From NCBI GenBank assembly GCA_964545475.1, contig CAZJGG010000014.1:1-53772 (forward strand): 53,772 nucleotides of DNA, in the 5' to 3' direction. The DNA comes from CAZJGG01 sp964545475 (GTDB lineage Bacteria > Bacillota > Clostridia > Lachnospirales > JAISER01). Under the pieces are notes generated by a model, which saw only the letters and a list, made by a program, of their open reading frames with translations, was not told where the DNA came from and did no database searches. This document shows, piece by piece, positions 11,058-18,831 of the stretch; position 1 is the stretch's first letter; every line of letters starts with the position of its first letter. A program made the position numbers and the translations under genes.

Positions 11058-13202
11058 TTAAAGAAACAACCCCTTTCCACCCTCAGGCGTAAGTGTCAGC
11101 CCTGTTTTATGACTATAGCTGCTTATATCTGTTAAAACAGCAATTTCAGTGTCCAAACATTCAATAATACCAAGCTGTCTTAATTCTATGAAATGGTTAT
11201 CATATGCATTTACACAATAGCGCCCGGCTTGTCTCATTAATTTGCGGTTGCGTTCGCCGTCTCTAAGGCGTTTAACAATTTCTGCGCCCTCCCGTGTGAT
11301 AGGAATCAAAATAGAATGTGTTTTATTGTCAATAAGCTTAAATTGCTCGCTTATGCTTCGGAATGGGAAGCTTCCTCCGTTTTTATATCCGTCTTCAAGC
11401 TGAGAAACAATTTTTTGGGCATCCAGCATTTCGCCTTTTATGTCATATAATTTTTCAAAATATTCGTGTATTGCATTAAGTGTGGCAATATCATTGGGAT
11501 AATTACTTTCAATTATTTTTGTAATCTCTGCCGGTTGCCGCCATGAGACTGGCAGTTTATAACTCTCATCAGGATGGAAAACATAGGTAAAGCTATCGTC
11601 AATGCTTCTTCTTCCCTCCCGATTGCATCGCCCTGCCGCTTGAACAATAGAATCAAGCCCGGCACTTGCCCTAAATACAACGGGAAAATCCACGTCTACT
11701 CCTGCTTCAACAAGGCTTGTTGCTATTACACGACATGGTTCACCATTATGTAATAATAATTTTATATGTTCTAAAATATTTTTGCGGTGCTCGGGATACA
11801 TAAGAGTCGAAAGGTGATAAGTACCTTTTTCGTCAAGCCTGTTATATAAATTTTGGGCTTGTTTACGAGTGTTTACAATGCATAGGACTTGTTCAAATCC
11901 GTTTATTCGTTGAATTAATTCATCATCGGTAAGCGTACCAATTGTTTTAATGTTCACTCGTTTAAAAAAGTTATATAAGCCCACAGGGTCTTTACAAATT
12001 TCTGTTCGTTTTATTTCCAAGGGAAAAAATGGGTCAAGAGATGGCTGGGTGGCACTGCAAAGAACAGCGGTACAGCCAAAGTTATGTACAAGTTCGGCTA
12101 TTGTGCGCGTGCAAGCTAAGAGATATGGAGTAGGTAACATTTGCGCTTCGTCAAAAATTATAACGCTGTTGGCGATATTATGAATTTTACGGCATTTTGA
12201 TGTTTTTGAAGCAAACAGAGACTCGAAAAATTGCACATTAGTTGTGACGACCACAGGAGCATCCCAATTTTCAGTTGATAGATAAAGCTTATTTTGCTCG
12301 TCATCTTCATTGTCATATTCAAACCCGGAATGATGTTCAAGAACGTTTTCTCTACCCAAAATATCCGAAAAAACTTTGGCGTTTTGTTCAATTATGCTAG
12401 TATACGGAATAACATAAATAATTCTGTCCATGGAATGTTCTTTAGCATGTGTTAATGCAAATGCCAGAGAAGATAATGTTTTGCCTCCGCCTGTTGGTAC
12501 AGTAAGCGAGTAAAGCCCTTTCTGCTCATATGCTTTTACTTTACAATCTTGCAAAATTCCGTTTCTTTTTTTATTTATATCGGAGGTAGGGGCGGAGAAA
12601 GAATCCAAATGGTTCATTAGTTTCTGTAGCAAATCAGGAATACTATTGTATCCGCCTCTTTGTATTTGACCATTTGACATAAATTTTTCAGTGTCGATAA
12701 AGTCTGCATCCACAAGGCAGGAAAATAACATTCTAATCATCATAGCATATGAAAAACCATAATTACCAATTGGCTTAAATAATGGTTCTTTTGGTGCAGT
12801 TGGTTTTATTTCATTAATAAATGAAGAATAATCATGGATTTCTTTGCCAATTCTACGCTTTAACCGCCCTCTTAAAGTTGGCTCTCCAGATGAATCCGAG
12901 CCACTGCCGCCGTTTGGTAAGCCGCCGTGATGCCCCATTACGCAATACGCTCCTAACAAACCGCATAAACGGGAGATTTCAATTCCGCCTGCAGTAGCAT
13001 GGTCTACCTTATCTCCGTTGTTAAGTATCCTGTTTTGAAAAGCGGCTGAATACTTACCAATATCGTGAAGCAGCCCAATGGTGTATGCCAACTCCTCCGC
13101 CCCAAAAGCCGAGGCATATTCTTCACAATACTTCGCAACCCCGTGGAGATGATCGGAAATTGATTGAATTCGCCCTTCTGCATCTATATGACATGCATTC
13201 AT
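11058..13202 (-). CDS. cas3: Cas3 nuclease-helicase (HD + DExD/H)
   Basis: A 714-residue Cas3, recruited by Cascade to nick and unwind target DNA. The N-terminal HD nuclease has H18, the H46-D47 doublet (LLHDIGKY), DHATAG and GHHGG. The superfamily 2 helicase has Walker A PTGGGKT (236-242), DEAQ (351-354), SAT (383-385) and a C-terminal QAAGRCNREGR. An ATG five codons upstream (13217) is also open, but the promoter -10 ends at 13230, leaving about 6 nt of leader and no ribosome site; the ATG at 13202 gives the usual Cas3 N-terminus, so I prefer it. It is the first gene of the cas operon. Confidence 0.96.
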   Translation of the reverse strand: MNACHIDAEGRIQSISDHLHGVAKYCEEYASAFGAEELAYTIGLLHDIGKYSAAFQNRILNNGDKVDHATAGGIEISRLCGLLGAYCVMGHHGGLPNGGSGSDSSGEPTLRGRLKRRIGKEIHDYSSFINEIKPTAPKEPLFKPIGNYGFSYAMMIRMLFSCLVDADFIDTEKFMSNGQIQRGGYNSIPDLLQKLMNHLDSFSAPTSDINKKRNGILQDCKVKAYEQKGLYSLTVPTGGGKTLSSLAFALTHAKEHSMDRIIYVIPYTSIIEQNAKVFSDILGRENVLEHHSGFEYDNEDDEQNKLYLSTENWDAPVVVTTNVQFFESLFASKTSKCRKIHNIANSVIIFDEAQMLPTPYLLACTRTIAELVHNFGCTAVLCSATQPSLDPFFPLEIKRTEICKDPVGLYNFFKRVNIKTIGTLTDDELIQRINGFEQVLCIVNTRKQAQNLYNRLDEKGTYHLSTLMYPEHRKNILEHIKLLLHNGEPCRVIATSLVEAGVDVDFPVVFRASAGLDSIVQAAGRCNREGRRSIDDSFTYVFHPDESYKLPVSWRQPAEITKIIESNYPNDIATLNAIHEYFEKLYDIKGEMLDAQKIVSQLEDGYKNGGSFPFRSISEQFKLIDNKTHSILIPITREGAEIVKRLRDGERNRKLMRQAGRYCVNAYDNHFIELRQLGIIECLDTEIAVLTDISSYSHKTGLTLTPEGGKGLFL

Positions 13203-13229
13203 ATAAATCACAACCATTCTTTTAATAAT

Positions 13230-13257
13230 ATTATAGTGATTCTACACTAAATGTCAA
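13230..13257 (-). promoter_or_regulatory. Sigma-A promoter of the cas operon
   Basis: On the minus strand TTGACA (13257-13252) and TATAAT (13235-13230) are both perfect matches, separated by 16 bp. The predicted transcript starts near 13223, just upstream of cas3. No operator-like repeat is evident over it. Confidence 0.85.
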
Positions 13258-13283
13258 ATTAATACAATAACTATAGCAATTAA

Positions 13284-13334
13284 AAAAATAACGCAATTAA
13301 TGTTTTTCTCTAAACAATTAATTGCGTTATTTTT
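13284..13334 (-). terminator. Rho-independent terminator, probably bidirectional
   Basis: Two 18-nt arms (13284-13301 and 13317-13334) pair perfectly around a 15-nt loop, with A/T runs on both sides. It lies just past the stop of the permease gene and upstream of the cas promoter, so it insulates cas3 from the upstream block. The stem centre contains AACGCAATTAAT. Confidence 0.85.
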
Positions 13335-13342
13335 GCAAAATG

Positions 13343-14233
13343 TTATACAACAAACCCTGCTACGACTGCATATAGAATCACAAACAGGAGATATAAGCCA
13401 AACCGTTTTGACCCTAAAACAATTTTGACTGCACCTAAGTTGGTTATTTTCGTTGCAGGCCCGGTAATCATAAAGGCCGTAGCGGCCCCCATGCTCATGC
13501 CGGACATCAACCATTGTTGAAGTAACGGGATTGTTCCGCCGCCGCAAACATATAGGGGTACTCCGAGGGTTGCTGCCATGAGCGTGCCATACCCACGTTG
13601 GTTTCCGAAAAGGCTGGCAAAGGAACTGGAAGGTATATAACGCTGATACAACGCCGTGAGGAAAATGCCAAACAGGAAGTATATGCCTGTTGCTTTTATG
13701 TTTCTGCCAATATTTTTTAATAGTCTCAGTATTGGATTGGGGTCACAATCCCGGCTTGTTAATTCATTAAATCCGGTAAAGTTGAAAAAATGCTTATCCC
13801 TATAGAAAAAGTGGACACAAAGCCCGGCTATAATACCGCAAATACAGCATGACACAAACCGGATTGTGAGTGCATTTGCGCCGAGAGCTGCACTGTAGAT
13901 TAAAAGCTGTGGGTTTAACAAAATAGAGGACATCATAAAGGCGGCAAGCCAATCGTCCTTCATTCCCTTTTGTGAAAACGAAGCGGCAATTGGAATTGTA
14001 CCATACATACATAAAGGCGATGCGATTCCAAGCAGGCTTGCCGGAATCAAGCCCAGCAAGCCTAGCCTTTTGTTTTGTAATGCACTAAATAGTCTATGGA
14101 TTTTTTCTTTTCCAAATACCGAAATTATCGAACCAAGCACGATTCCCAGTGCCCAATAGTGTACGATTTGCTCAAATTGAACCGTAAAATAGTACCAAAG
14201 ATAAATGGATTCTCGGCGTATAACCTCAATCAT
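13343..14233 (-). CDS. Predicted permease, ArsP_1/DUF318 family
   Basis: A 296-residue polytopic membrane protein with about eight hydrophobic segments. SPLCMYGTIPIA near residue 73, VCGGGTIPLLQQW near 228 and TGPATKITNL near 258 are the repeated motifs of the predicted permease family PF03773 (ArsP-like organoarsenical and putative Cu/Zn exporters). The substrate is unknown; the Cys in each half-motif suggest a thiophilic metal or metalloid, which is inference. The ATG overlaps the end of the DUF362 gene by 8 bp, so the two are translated together. The gene is visibly GC-richer than its surroundings. Confidence 0.85.
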   Translation of the reverse strand: MIEVIRRESIYLWYYFTVQFEQIVHYWALGIVLGSIISVFGKEKIHRLFSALQNKRLGLLGLIPASLLGIASPLCMYGTIPIAASFSQKGMKDDWLAAFMMSSILLNPQLLIYSAALGANALTIRFVSCCICGIIAGLCVHFFYRDKHFFNFTGFNELTSRDCDPNPILRLLKNIGRNIKATGIYFLFGIFLTALYQRYIPSSSFASLFGNQRGYGTLMAATLGVPLYVCGGGTIPLLQQWLMSGMSMGAATAFMITGPATKITNLGAVKIVLGSKRFGLYLLFVILYAVVAGFVV

Positions 14234-15245
14234 CCAAACTCACCAATTCATATTTACGGCTGCCCAGTCCAATTGCCTCAGCGTGTTCCAGCGTATGTAT
14301 ACCATTTTTAAATTCCATACGGCTAACCAGCTGCTTGCCATCCTCTGCCGCATATACGAGATCTACACATGCTTGATCAAGTGCAACCGGATCGAGGGAG
14401 GCGAGAATACCAATATCTTTCATATCAGGACTGGCAGGGAAACCATTGCAATCACAGTCAATAGACAGATTGTTCATCACATTGATATACATTATATTCT
14501 TCCCATTTTCAAGGCTGTCCGAAACTGATTTTGCAGCTTCCGCCATGGATTCCAGAAACGGATCCTGTTTGCCGCCCCACATACTGGTAGAGCTAGAACC
14601 GGCAGTATGAATCAGACATTTGCCGCTTGCGGAAGCAATACCGATTGAAATGTTTTTAATTGCACCGCCAAAACCTGCCATTTCATGGCCTTTAAAATGG
14701 GATAGGACAAGAAAAAAATCATAATTCTCGAAATTAGAGCCTACAAGGTTTTCTGTTAGATTATTTCCGCCTTTCACCGGCAAACTGATAGATCCGTCCT
14801 GATCCATAATGTCCACATCAGCGATTTCGGTGAAACCGTGATCTTTTGCCACCTGCATATGCAGGGCAGTGCTGGTTCGAGAACCGCCGTAGGCCGTGTT
14901 GCATTCTACAATCGTGCCATCTACTGCCTGAACGAGGTCTTTAATCAAATCAGGAGAAAGATAATGGGTGTTGTTTGCTTCGCCTGTACTTAGCTTGACC
15001 GCTACTTTGCCTGTTGGGGTACGCCCTAAGGCATCATATACGGTCTGCAAGCCCTCTGGGCTAATATCGGTGGTCATATAAACAATAGGAGTGCTGCTGC
15101 TTTCAGGTTCTGGCGTATCGGTATCCGAAGATGATTCCGGTATGCTGTTCACGGCCGCACTATCTACATTGCTGGCTGCAGCACAGCCAGATAGTAGAGA
15201 CAACAGCAGTAACACCCATAAGAAAACGGTTATTATTTTTTTCAT
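14226..15245 (-). CDS. DUF362 lipoprotein
   Basis: A 339-residue predicted lipoprotein: MKKIITVFLW, a Leu-rich stretch and LSGC with the lipidated Cys at 21, then a Ser/Pro/Glu linker. The rest matches DUF362: KVAVKLSTGE, YLSPDLIKDLV, ECNTAYGG, SHFKGHEMAGFGGAIKN and DPVALDQACVDLVY. DUF362 proteins often accompany ferredoxin domains, but none is fused here. Biochemical role unknown. The ATG with AAAGGAGGATTT upstream was chosen over an in-frame start 27 codons earlier because it restores a clean signal peptide. It forms an operon with the permease. Confidence 0.85.
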   Translation of the reverse strand: MKKIITVFLWVLLLLSLLSGCAAASNVDSAAVNSIPESSSDTDTPEPESSSTPIVYMTTDISPEGLQTVYDALGRTPTGKVAVKLSTGEANNTHYLSPDLIKDLVQAVDGTIVECNTAYGGSRTSTALHMQVAKDHGFTEIADVDIMDQDGSISLPVKGGNNLTENLVGSNFENYDFFLVLSHFKGHEMAGFGGAIKNISIGIASASGKCLIHTAGSSSTSMWGGKQDPFLESMAEAAKSVSDSLENGKNIMYINVMNNLSIDCDCNGFPASPDMKDIGILASLDPVALDQACVDLVYAAEDGKQLVSRMEFKNGIHTLEHAEAIGLGSRKYELVSLDD

Positions 15246-15271
15246 AGAAAATCCTCCTTTATAACTGTTTT

Positions 15272-15289
15272 TTTTGTCAAATTGCTCTA
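15272..15289 (-). repeat. Dispersed repeat, copy 1 (TAGAGCAATTTGACAAAA)
   Basis: The minus strand reads TAGAGCAATTTGACAAAA, 27 bases upstream of the DUF362 start. The same 18 bases occur at 16395-16412 and, inverted, at 21723-21740. It is the shortest copy, lacking the adjoining palindromic arm. Confidence 0.7.
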
Positions 15290-15462
15290 AATAGCGTGCT
15301 CTTGCGTTGCTATCTAAACCGTTCACATAGATACCGCTATAGGGTGTGTTGAATATTGATTAAAATTTCAAAACGATGTAAAAACGCCCCTATATTACGG
15401 ATTAGATAGAAAGTAACAGTATAATTATAACTAATTTTATTTATAGAAATGAATCAAACATA

Positions 15463-16362
15463 TCACTTTATAGTGTCTTTTACAGGAAACAGCCATTCCA
15501 TCTGGCAATAAACGCCATCATATGTACCGATGTCCATTCGCTCAATAAAATAATCGTACTCAGTTACATATCTTGATTGCCCTGTAAAAAAAGAGTCAAT
15601 CTCTCTATATGTATCGTGGGCGCTTACCATACTTATTTCCTCATAATGATGTTCACCCACGTAGCGAAACCGCACGCATTGATGGGAGGGAATCACCTTG
15701 CCTTTTAGACCGGTGGGCACACAGGATAAATCTTTAACTTGAACGGACGGCATATACTCTATATTTTCTGTGTGGTTAAATCTTGAATTCATTTTGACAT
15801 GCCCTATATAAACATTATGGCTTATTACATTCGGAATGCGGCTCATCTCATCATAGTAAAATTGCTTTGCAAGCTTATTTGGCTCAAGCCCATCCTTTTG
15901 ACTGTCAAACGTTGAAAATATATGTGGCTTTCCTATTACGTAAAAAGACGGAACCATCACCATTTCAGGGCCAAATATAAAACCCTTATCAGATGATTGC
16001 AGCTGCTCGGGGACAATGCGCTCTCTAATGGGTAATATTCGCCCGTTTTTGCGTGCTACGCCTGGCGTACATCCAAATTCTTTATAAAAAGCACGGATAT
16101 AAGACTGCTCGTGCTGAAATCCATAATCGTTGGCAATGTCTATAATACGAAGATTGGTGTTTAATATGGCCTCTAAGCTACGAGCCAATTTGCGCCCACG
16201 AACATACTCCATAAGCGGTTGCCCTGTAGCGATTTTAAACAGCTTCTGCAAATGTGAACTAGAAAGATTGACTTGCTGAGACAAGAAGTCAATTGACACT
16301 TTAGACGGCGTGCAACTTTCAATAATTATCAGTGTTTTGATTAATGAATCTTTGGAGTTCAT
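15463..16362 (-). CDS. AraC-family regulator with GyrI-like effector domain
   Basis: A 299-residue regulator. Residues 5-105 form a double helix-turn-helix AraC domain (LSQQVNLSSSHLQKLFK; DIANDYGFQHEQSYIRAFYKEFGCTP). Residues 130-299 resemble the GyrI-like/SOUL effector-binding domain of multidrug-type AraC regulators (HTEN, VPTGLKGKVIPSHQCVRFRYVGEHH). It probably senses a small hydrophobic molecule. The ATG with AAGGGTGAC upstream is preferred to one 16 codons earlier. It sits upstream of, and co-directional with, DUF362-permease and may regulate them (inference). Base composition matches those genes rather than the rest of the window. Confidence 0.88.
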   Translation of the reverse strand: MNSKDSLIKTLIIIESCTPSKVSIDFLSQQVNLSSSHLQKLFKIATGQPLMEYVRGRKLARSLEAILNTNLRIIDIANDYGFQHEQSYIRAFYKEFGCTPGVARKNGRILPIRERIVPEQLQSSDKGFIFGPEMVMVPSFYVIGKPHIFSTFDSQKDGLEPNKLAKQFYYDEMSRIPNVISHNVYIGHVKMNSRFNHTENIEYMPSVQVKDLSCVPTGLKGKVIPSHQCVRFRYVGEHHYEEISMVSAHDTYREIDSFFTGQSRYVTEYDYFIERMDIGTYDGVYCQMEWLFPVKDTIK

Positions 16363-16394
16363 TTTGTCACCCTTATGTATAGTGTAATGGCTGG

Positions 16395-16431
16395 TAGAGC
16401 AATTTGACAAAACATAGCTGTTTATGTTTTT
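16395..16431 (-). repeat. Dispersed repeat, copy 2, with palindromic arm
   Basis: This 37-bp copy reads TAGAGCAATTTGACAAAAC on the plus strand and continues into ATAGCTGTTTATGTTTTT. It contains the pair AACATA / TATGTT around AGCTGT-type bases. Its two halves recur at 21651-21740, where a further hairpin separates them. It lies 33 bases upstream of the AraC-type gene. Confidence 0.75.
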
Positions 16432-16543
16432 CCAAATTACAAAAATCCATATTATCCTAATGTTTTAAATACACCTTAAGTTTGGTTTTATTATAACTAT
16501 TAATATTTGTATCAGCAAGTTTAAATTTTTATTTGTCAACAAG

Positions 16544-16590
16544 AAAACATAAAGCCACCAGGCTTTATAATCTGGCGGCTTTATGTTTTT
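16544..16590 (-). terminator. Rho-independent terminator hairpin
   Basis: AAAACATAAAGCC..CAG and CTGGCGGCTTTATGTTTT form a long stem (about 19 bp with one or two imperfections) with A/T tails on both sides. It lies downstream of the polysaccharide deacetylase on the minus strand and could terminate in either direction. Confidence 0.75.
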
Positions 16591-16599
16591 GAAATTAAT

Positions 16600-16692
16600 T
16601 TAAAAGGGGGTAGTAGATGAGACTGTTGCTAAAAGCCTTTCTACATCTTTAGTATCCATTGATTTTTTTGCTTCGCTTCTAATTGCTTGCAC
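16600..16692 (-). other. Possible 30-residue ORF or gene remnant
   Basis: A short open frame on the minus strand encodes VQAIRSEAKKSMDTKDVERL followed by LATVSSTTPF and a TAA stop. It looks protein-like (charged, amphipathic), and the frame stays open about 11 codons upstream without an ATG. A GTG at 16692 could start it, but AAAGGG is too far upstream to be a good ribosome site. It may be a small protein or the 3' end of a lost gene. It is not in frame with the deacetylase upstream. Confidence 0.25.
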
Positions 16693-16714
16693 TAAAGGTA
16701 ATTTTAATAACCCT

Positions 16715-17530
16715 TTAGTTATTATTTAATGGAATTTGCCTGCCTTCATGGTCGATTTTGTAATTGTCTTTAATAATAAGCTCAGAAATCGGCACAAATT
16801 CAAATCCTTTTTCTTTAAGCCCTTTAATAATAATTGGTAAAGTTTTTGGCGTGTCTTTTGCGCCGTTGTGGAACAAAACTATTGAGCCATTGCCCATATG
16901 CTTATGGTTAAGTACTCGGTTTATTTCATAGTCAGCCCCTTTATTCATCCAGTCATGGCTGTCAATATCCCATTGTATCGTGTAATAGCTGCATTCGTCG
17001 GCGGCCTGAATAACGTTATTGTTATATTCCCCAAATGGAGGGCGGAACAAATTCATTTCAACTCCAAGAAGCGCTTTTACTTTCTCATGCACCGCCATAA
17101 TTTCCTGCTTGTTTTTTTCGACAGAAAGGCTTGCGCTGTGGGCGTGGGTATTTCCGTGGTTTCCAATATCGTGCCCGTCTGCATAAATGCGCTTAACCTC
17201 TTCGGGATATTTGTCAACCCAATATCCGCATAAAAAGAAGGTTGCCTTAACATCGTTTTCCTTTAAAGTTTGCAGTAAACTGTCGGTATCATCTGCTCCC
17301 CATGCAGCATCAAATGATATTGCGACTTTTTTGTCTTTAGAATCTACGCAGTATATCGGCAGTTTCTTACCAGAGCTGGAACTAACGGTAACTGCCTCAT
17401 ATTCAGTTAAGACGCTCATAAGGTTGTTCCGAGCAGGGGTTATAATAACTGCCAATAAAACTAAAACTAGCACAAACTGAAATATCCTGTCCTTATTTGT
17501 CGTTTTTAAGAGATTAATTAGTTTATTCAT
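16715..17530 (-). CDS. Polysaccharide deacetylase (NodB domain), PdaB-like
   Basis: A 271-residue membrane-anchored carbohydrate esterase 4. A single transmembrane segment at 17-31 is followed by the NodB domain: SFDAAWGADDT (catalytic Asp about 74), the metal pair in NHGNTHAH (H125, H129), RPPFGEYN, WDIDSHDW and VLFHNG. The DAAWG form of the first motif is shared with sporulation PdaB-type deacetylases rather than the usual FDDGP. It probably deacetylates peptidoglycan or another envelope glycan outside the membrane. The ATG with AGAGGAGTT upstream is chosen; a longer upstream frame has no ribosome site and runs into the ribU terminator. Confidence 0.88.
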   Translation of the reverse strand: MNKLINLLKTTNKDRIFQFVLVLVLLAVIITPARNNLMSVLTEYEAVTVSSSSGKKLPIYCVDSKDKKVAISFDAAWGADDTDSLLQTLKENDVKATFFLCGYWVDKYPEEVKRIYADGHDIGNHGNTHAHSASLSVEKNKQEIMAVHEKVKALLGVEMNLFRPPFGEYNNNVIQAADECSYYTIQWDIDSHDWMNKGADYEINRVLNHKHMGNGSIVLFHNGAKDTPKTLPIIIKGLKEKGFEFVPISELIIKDNYKIDHEGRQIPLNNN

Positions 17531-17612
17531 AAAATAACTCCTCTTTTTAACAAATATATTCAGAAATTTTTTATAAAGAACAAGATTAAATAAGAATGTC
17601 TTGCTATAAATA

Positions 17613-17648
17613 AAAAAGCTTAAACCATGGCTCGGGTTTAAGCTTTTT
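17613..17648 (-). terminator. Terminator of ribU
   Basis: Two perfect 14-nt arms (AAAAAGCTTAAACC and its complement) around an 8-nt loop, followed on the minus strand by a run of T. It starts 7 bp after the ribU stop codon. Confidence 0.9.
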
Positions 17649-17654
17649 AAATAT

Positions 17655-18206
17655 TTATGATGGTTGGCGCACAAGAATATGCCCAACAGAGCGGAAAACC
17701 GCAAATGCAATTACGGAATTTATTCCGGCTTTTATTAAATTAAATGGAAGAATTATCGGCATAATCATTTTTAACACAGTTTCGGTGGGGACGTTCATGA
17801 AAATCGGAGTGAAGATTATATTCCACAAAACCATTGTTGCGCACATTGCTACAATGCCTGTTAAAATGCCAATTATAGCAGACGTTGTTGTTCTGCGATT
17901 TCCGTAAATAAGCCCGGCCAAAACAACATATATACCTGTGGCTAAAAAGTGCATTATAATGCCAATTATGCCGCCGCCTGCGCTTACCGTTACGCCTTGA
18001 ATTACGCATACAACGAAAGTTAAAATTAATCCTGTTATTGGTCCATAAAGAAATGCTGACAGTATAAGGGCAATGTCTGCCGGGTCATATTCCAAAAATG
18101 GAGCAGCTGGGAAAATTGGAAACCGGACAAAATAAACCATTACAATGGAAATTGCTGCAAGCATTGCAAGCTGTGTTAACTTTAAAACGTTTTGACTTCT
18201 TTGCAT
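17655..18206 (-). CDS. ribU: Riboflavin ECF transporter S component RibU
   Basis: A 183-residue membrane protein with about six hydrophobic segments. FPAAPFLEYDPADIAL near residue 32 and LYGPITGL are the RibU signature, and the FMN riboswitch directly upstream confirms the ligand. RibU captures riboflavin and works with the shared EcfA/A'/T energising module, which is not in this window. The ATG has AGGAGG about 7 nt upstream. Transcription runs from a consensus promoter through the riboswitch and ends at its own terminator, so it is monocistronic. Confidence 0.93.
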   Translation of the reverse strand: MQRSQNVLKLTQLAMLAAISIVMVYFVRFPIFPAAPFLEYDPADIALILSAFLYGPITGLILTFVVCVIQGVTVSAGGGIIGIIMHFLATGIYVVLAGLIYGNRRTTTSAIIGILTGIVAMCATMVLWNIIFTPIFMNVPTETVLKMIMPIILPFNLIKAGINSVIAFAVFRSVGHILVRQPS

Positions 18207-18246
18207 AAAAAATTCCTCCTATATTTTTTGAGCCCGTCAGAGGAAT

Positions 18247-18277
18247 AAAAAAAGTCCTAACAGGTAGTTAGAACTAT
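18247..18277 (-). terminator. Expression-platform terminator of the FMN riboswitch
   Basis: On the minus strand AGTTCTAAC pairs with GTTAGGACT (one G-U pair) and is followed by seven T. It sits between the aptamer and ribU, as expected for an FMN-triggered terminator that lowers ribU expression when flavin is plentiful. Confidence 0.85.
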
Positions 18278-18280
18278 CCT

Positions 18281-18403
18281 GCTTCTTTCATCCGGACTAT
18301 AACCGTCGGTACCGGAATTTAACCGGTTCTGCCTTGCGGCTCGCGGACTCGAAGCTTTAAGCTTTTTACCGCCGGTGGGGATTCGCACCCCGCCCTGAAA
18401 CAG
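18281..18403 (-). promoter_or_regulatory. FMN riboswitch (RFN element)
   Basis: The minus strand carries the conserved RFN blocks in order: CAGGGCGGGGTGCGAATCCC, CACCGGCGGTAA, GAGTCCGCGAGCC, CCGGTTAAATTCCGGTACCG, ACGGTTATAGTCCGGATGAA and AGAAGC. These match the FMN aptamer core, including its paired helices. It lies between a consensus promoter and ribU. Confidence 0.96.
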
Positions 18404-18422
18404 ACTCTTAAGTTGTGTGTAG

Positions 18423-18451
18423 ATTATAATACAGAATTGAGAAAATGTCAA
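18423..18451 (-). promoter_or_regulatory. Sigma-A promoter of the riboswitch-ribU unit
   Basis: On the minus strand TTGACA (18451-18446) and TATAAT (18428-18423) are perfect, spaced 17 bp, about 20 bp upstream of the riboswitch. Confidence 0.93.
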
Positions 18452-18477
18452 GGAGTATAGAATTGGCTAACCACAAG

Positions 18478-18629
18478 CGTTTCATAAATGCAAATTTGTA
18501 CAAACAATGTAGGGAATGCCCCCTGTGTCATTCCGATTTTAAAAGGATTGGTGACATTTTCGGAACGACACAGGGGTCGTTCCCTACGTTTTTAGATGTC
18601 ATTTGTGCATATTGTCGGTTTATGAAACG
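18478..18629 (+). repeat. Palindromic element A
   Basis: The ends are the perfect pair CGTTTCATAAA / TTTATGAAACG. Inside is a second, imperfect 29-bp inverted repeat: TGTAGGGAATGCCCCCTGTG against CACAGGGGTCGTTCCCTACG. The whole 152 bp can fold into one long hairpin. No protein is encoded. It resembles a MITE-like dispersed palindrome but does not share the core of elements B-D. Confidence 0.75.
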
Positions 18630-18664
18630 GACGTGTTTACCCATTAAAAAGAATATAATTTTTA

Positions 18665-18830
18665 AGAGGCTGTTTAGAATCTCGCTTTAGGCGAATTTTT
18701 GAGTGATTTTTTTGTTAGGCAAGGAAGCGTGGAACGTTCATACTGAACAAGGTATGGGCGTTTCACGCTGACGTAGAATAACGAAAAAATAACCAAAAAT
18801 ACGGCTGAATGGAGATTCTAAACAGCCTCT
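18665..18830 (+). repeat. Palindromic MITE-like element B
   Basis: Perfect 19-bp terminal inverted repeats (AGAGGCTGTTTAGAATCTC and its complement) bound a 166-bp element. Inside are GCAAGGAAG (18719-18727) and TGACGTAGAA (18769-18778), flanking an inner hairpin AGCGTGgAACG / CGTTtCACGCT. No coding capacity. Its terminal sequence GTTTAGAATCTC is shared with the inner element C. Confidence 0.8.
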
Positions 18831-18831
18831 A

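Noticed and set aside
18445..18690. An 81-codon plus-strand frame
   Set aside because: It runs across the ribU promoter and palindromic element A, has no ribosome site, and reads like translated inverted repeat.
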